Positions 6,093 through 8,311 of a DNA stretch of 8,311 nucleotides are shown piece after piece. Numbering within the stretch: the first letter of the stretch is position 1; every line of letters begins with the position of its first letter. A program made the position numbers and the translations under genes. Under the pieces are notes generated by a model that had not been told where the DNA came from, did not search any database, and saw only the letters and a program-made list of their open reading frames with translations. This DNA is from Candidatus Aenigmarchaeota archaeon ex4484_52 (GTDB lineage Archaea > EX4484-52), in contig NJDR01000024.1 of the NCBI GenBank assembly GCA_002254415.1, positions 1-8,311 of the forward strand. The letters run 5' to 3'.

Positions 6093-7724
6093 GTGAAAAT
6101 AAATATGCTTGGTTTTGGAATTAAAATAAGAGGATTATTGAGAAGAAAATTGCAACAAATAAAACAAAGAGATATTGACAGAACAAATGAAATCAATAGT
6201 TTTAAATTAGGAAAAAATCCAAATGTCAGTATCTTGAGTAAAACAAAATCAATAAATAAAATTAATGTTTTTTATCCGCTTATTTATCCCTATGCTTATG
6301 CTCGTATAAAATTGAGTGAGGATAAAAAAGAATTAAAATATTTTGTAGAAGAGCCAATTTTAGAAGAACAAGAGATTGAAATATACAATACAATAAAAGA
6401 TGCATTAATAAAAACAATTGATATTAATATAAATGATTTGAAAACAAATGAAGACAAAATTTCATATTTAAAAAAAAAAATAAATGATATTTTAGTAGAA
6501 TTTGGAATTTCTTTAAAATCAGGTCAATACATTCGCTTATTATATACAATTTATGTAAATTTCGTTGGTTTGGGGAAAATTGAGCCATTAATGAATGATC
6601 CTTATATTGAAGACATAAGTTGCGATGGAATTAATATTTCTATTTACATTGCCCATAAAAAATACGGAAATTTGCAGACAAATGTTGAATACAAGGATGA
6701 ATCTGAATTAAAGTCATTTATTATAAAATTAGCAGAGAGATGCGAGAGATATGTATCATATGCTGAGCCAGTTTTGGATGCATCTCTTCCAGATGGTTCA
6801 AGAGTTAATGCAATGCTCTCAGAAGATATAAGCACCCATGGACCAACATATACAATAAGAAAATTCAGACATATTCCGTTTAGTATAATCGATTTAATAC
6901 AAAATAAAACAATACCTATTAATATTGGTGCTTTTTTGTGGTTTGTGATTGAACATAAACAAAATATACTTATTTGTGGGGGAACGAGTGCAGGAAAAAC
7001 TTCTCTTCTTAATTCTTTTGTTTTGTTTATTCCACCTGAATATAAAATAATTTCTATTGAAGATACAAGAGAATTAAATCTATTGCACAAAAATTGGGTT
7101 CCAAATGTATCGCGAACCGGCTTTGGACAAATAGATGCATATGGCAGAAAATACGGAGGGATTACTATGTTTGATTTGCTAAAAGAGTCATTTAGGCAGA
7201 ATCCAGATTATATCATAATTGGAGAAGTCAGAGGAAAAGAGGCATCTGTTTTATTTCAGGGAATGGCATCAGGCCATCCTTCATTTGGAACAATGCATGG
7301 CGGATCAATACAGGAAATTATCCAAAGATTGCAAAGCCCTCCAATAAATTTGTCAAATACAATGGTACAGATATTGGATTATGTAATTTTAATTACAAGA
7401 GCAACCAAATTTGGAAAATCAGCAAGGCGACTAAAAGAAATCAATTTTATTGAAAAAATAGAAAGAGACGGAAATGTAATTTTTAGAATGCCTTACAAAT
7501 GGGATGCAAAAAAAGACGAATTCATAGAGAGTGAAGAGAGTGTTTTTATTTGTCTTGACAAAATAACAGAAGAATATGGAATTAACAAAGACAAATGCAT
7601 TGAAGAAATAAAATCAAGAGAAAAATATCTAAAATATTTATTAAATAAAAAAATAACATCCTTTGAAGAAGTGCATAACAAAATACAGGAATATTATAAT
7701 AAAAAATATGCATTTGGATCATGA
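6093..7724 (+). CDS. Type II/IV secretion system ATPase, archaeal GspE/FlaI-like
   Basis: Hexameric cytoplasmic ATPase of the kind that powers assembly of archaeal type IV pili, adhesins or the archaellum with a FlaJ/TadC-type membrane partner. The protein has 543 residues. Residues 1-30 are basic. Residues about 58-250 are the N-terminal domain with YPLIYPYAYARI (61-72), VEEPILEEQE (85-94) and the arginine-containing LPDGSRVNA (232-240). The core has Walker A GGTSAGKTS (296-304), the Asp box SIEDTREL (321-328), Walker B DYIIIGEVRG (372-381) and the His box GMASGHPSFGTMHGGS (390-405). All catalytic motifs are intact. The C-terminal part from about 450 is charged and helical. The start is either GTG 6093 or ATG 6105 (MLGFGIKIRG), the latter with GTGA eight bases upstream. 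Which appendage it serves cannot be told; the partner gene is missing downstream, where a transposase relic lies. Confidence 0.92.
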   Translation: MKINMLGFGIKIRGLLRRKLQQIKQRDIDRTNEINSFKLGKNPNVSILSKTKSINKINVFYPLIYPYAYARIKLSEDKKELKYFVEEPILEEQEIEIYNTIKDALIKTIDININDLKTNEDKISYLKKKINDILVEFGISLKSGQYIRLLYTIYVNFVGLGKIEPLMNDPYIEDISCDGINISIYIAHKKYGNLQTNVEYKDESELKSFIIKLAERCERYVSYAEPVLDASLPDGSRVNAMLSEDISTHGPTYTIRKFRHIPFSIIDLIQNKTIPINIGAFLWFVIEHKQNILICGGTSAGKTSLLNSFVLFIPPEYKIISIEDTRELNLLHKNWVPNVSRTGFGQIDAYGRKYGGITMFDLLKESFRQNPDYIIIGEVRGKEASVLFQGMASGHPSFGTMHGGSIQEIIQRLQSPPINLSNTMVQILDYVILITRATKFGKSARRLKEINFIEKIERDGNVIFRMPYKWDAKKDEFIESEESVFICLDKITEEYGINKDKCIEEIKSREKYLKYLLNKKITSFEEVHNKIQEYYNKKYAFGS

Positions 7725-7801
7725 TTACAGGTTCAATATATTTATCTCCTCTTTCTTTATTAAAAGAAAGGGGTGGTGCACTTGAGAAAGGAATATATTA
7801 A
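7721..7801 (+). other. 26-codon frame overlapping the ATPase stop (possible truncated next gene)
   Basis: The ATPase stop overlaps an ATG in the arrangement ATGA, a common junction between coupled genes. The frame opened there, MITGSIYLSPLSLLKERGGA and six more residues, ends at TAA 7799-7801. In archaeal secretion operons the gene after the ATPase usually encodes the FlaJ/TadC membrane protein, so this may be the first few codons of a gene cut off by an inserted element. The peptide has no recognisable feature and the overlap may be chance. Confidence 0.25.
7748..7773 (+). other. 11-bp hairpin covering the transposase ribosome-binding site
   Basis: CCTCTTTCTTT and AAAGAAAGGGG pair over 11 positions (one G-U) around an ATTA loop, 23 bases after the ATPase stop. 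No T-run follows, so it is not a classical intrinsic terminator. The right arm contains the GGGG(TGG) that would be the ribosome-binding site of the transposase relic, so transcripts entering from the ATPase side would hide that site. It could also stabilise the 3' end of the ATPase mRNA. Confidence 0.6.
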
Positions 7802-8236
7802 AAAACAAGCCATTAAACTTAGAAAGACATGCAAATTCTATGCCAAAATTCAGAAATTTTTAGAGAGAAGATATCATGTAAAAATTCTCGCAAAACTTTG
7901 AAGAGATGATGAAAAGATATTGAAGAAGAGATTATTGGATTGCGTAAGAAAACATTTTTTTGCGTCTCCAACTTTTCTTTAAAGTTGAAGATGGATTCGC
8001 TGGCAAAGAGAACACCTCAACAGCTCTGGCAGTTGGATGGCACATAACTACTCTTGGGATACTTACACAAATTGTTATCCAACAGAGTAATAGAGAATGC
8101 CTTATTGTAATACAGATTTGAGATGTTTAAGTATAGATACAACCATATACGACTCATAGAATTGTATGGAAGAACTCCTCAGATGTCTTTTGGTGTTGTT
8201 GCTTTGAGCAGAATACCATATAGAGACATGTGTTGA
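7776..8236 (+). pseudogene. Decayed DDE integrase-type transposase (IS481/IS3-like relic)
   Basis: No frame is open throughout, but pieces in two frames match the order of an rve-type transposase. From GTG 7776, after GGGGTGG, comes a helical HTH-like start (LRKEYIKKQAIKLRK and KIQKFLERRYHVKI), ending at TGA 7899. The second frame resumes with KTLKR, two TGA codons where the family has Trp-Trp, and K.IEEE...LRKK. Further on, KRTPQQLWQLDGT at about 8006-8044 looks like the first catalytic Asp of the DDE core, followed by TAA. The same frame reopens near 8060 and, after one more stop, gives YRYNHIRLIELYGRTPQMSFG at about 8135-8197, the usual C-terminal YN..R.H..L.GRTP motif with H lost. About 100 or more residues of the catalytic core between these motifs are missing, so the copy is dead and internally deleted. 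IS family is a guess. The ends were not located; bases 8237-8311 hold nothing I can name. Confidence 0.65.
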
Positions 8237-8311
8237 AGTTACACATGAGAAACCTGCAAGGGTCGGAACTGTTAAATTCCTGTTAGTTTCCCTCGATAGA
8301 GATTTATTTAG

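Noticed and set aside
6644..7090. 148-codon frame on the minus strand inside the secretion ATPase
   Set aside because: It lies opposite the catalytic core, where codon constraint on the plus strand leaves the reverse frame open; the translation shows nothing recognisable.
7969..7987. CAACTTT...AAAGTTG hairpin inside the transposase relic
   Set aside because: A 7-bp stem in AT-rich decayed coding sequence is expected by chance and matches no regulatory position.
7727..8280. Possible terminal inverted repeats of the transposase relic (ACAGGTTC near 7726 against GAACTGT/CCTGT near 8266-8282)
   Set aside because: Only five to seven bases match with gaps, and the right end of the element may lie outside the window.
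1..8311. CRISPR array, riboswitch, rRNA or replication origin
   Set aside because: No spaced direct repeats, conserved RNA fold or origin-type repeat cluster was seen beyond the items listed.

Overview
The window looks like part of a very AT-rich archaeal genome, most likely a DPANN-type lineage (Woesearchaeota/Pacearchaeota-like); the lineage is inferred and no marker here fixes it. The archaeal assignment rests on an RPA-like single-stranded-DNA-binding protein with an OB fold and zinc finger, a phosphoglycerate kinase with archaeal-style motifs, an archaeal-type GspE/FlaI-family secretion ATPase, an archaeal initiator tRNA-Met without encoded CCA, TATA boxes at leaderless spacing, and a general lack of strong Shine-Dalgarno sites.

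Layout: positions 1-6052 are read leftwards (minus strand). In transcription order they hold initiator tRNA-Met, tRNA-Gly(GCC), a ribbon-helix-helix (RHH) plus nucleotidyltransferase fusion (paralog 2), a SemiSWEET sugar transporter, the SRP receptor FtsY, a second RHH-nucleotidyltransferase fusion (paralog 1), phosphoglycerate kinase, inorganic pyrophosphatase, an RPA-like protein, and a frame-broken helix-turn-helix gene that leaves the window at base 1. Spacings suggest three transcription units: [paralog 2 - SemiSWEET - FtsY], [paralog 1 - PGK] and [PPase - RPA - broken HTH gene], each with a recognisable AT-rich or TATA-like promoter in front.

From 6093 the direction switches. A secretion/pilus ATPase is read rightwards from a 40-base divergent promoter region shared with the tRNA pair. 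Its stop codon overlaps an ATG that opens only a 26-codon frame. A hairpin and the decayed, internally deleted relic of a DDE integrase-type transposase follow, so the expected membrane partner of the ATPase is absent here.

Functionally the left part mixes housekeeping genes (glycolysis, PPi removal, protein targeting, DNA binding, tRNAs) with two unusual proteins. Both RHH-nucleotidyltransferase fusions keep several sugar-nucleotidyltransferase motifs but have lost the N-terminal GxGTR...PK catalytic signature, and one also lacks the C-terminal motif. The most interesting hypothesis is that they are nucleotide-sugar-sensing transcription regulators built from a dead enzyme, rather than biosynthetic enzymes. 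Both ends of the window contain broken genes while every gene between them is intact.
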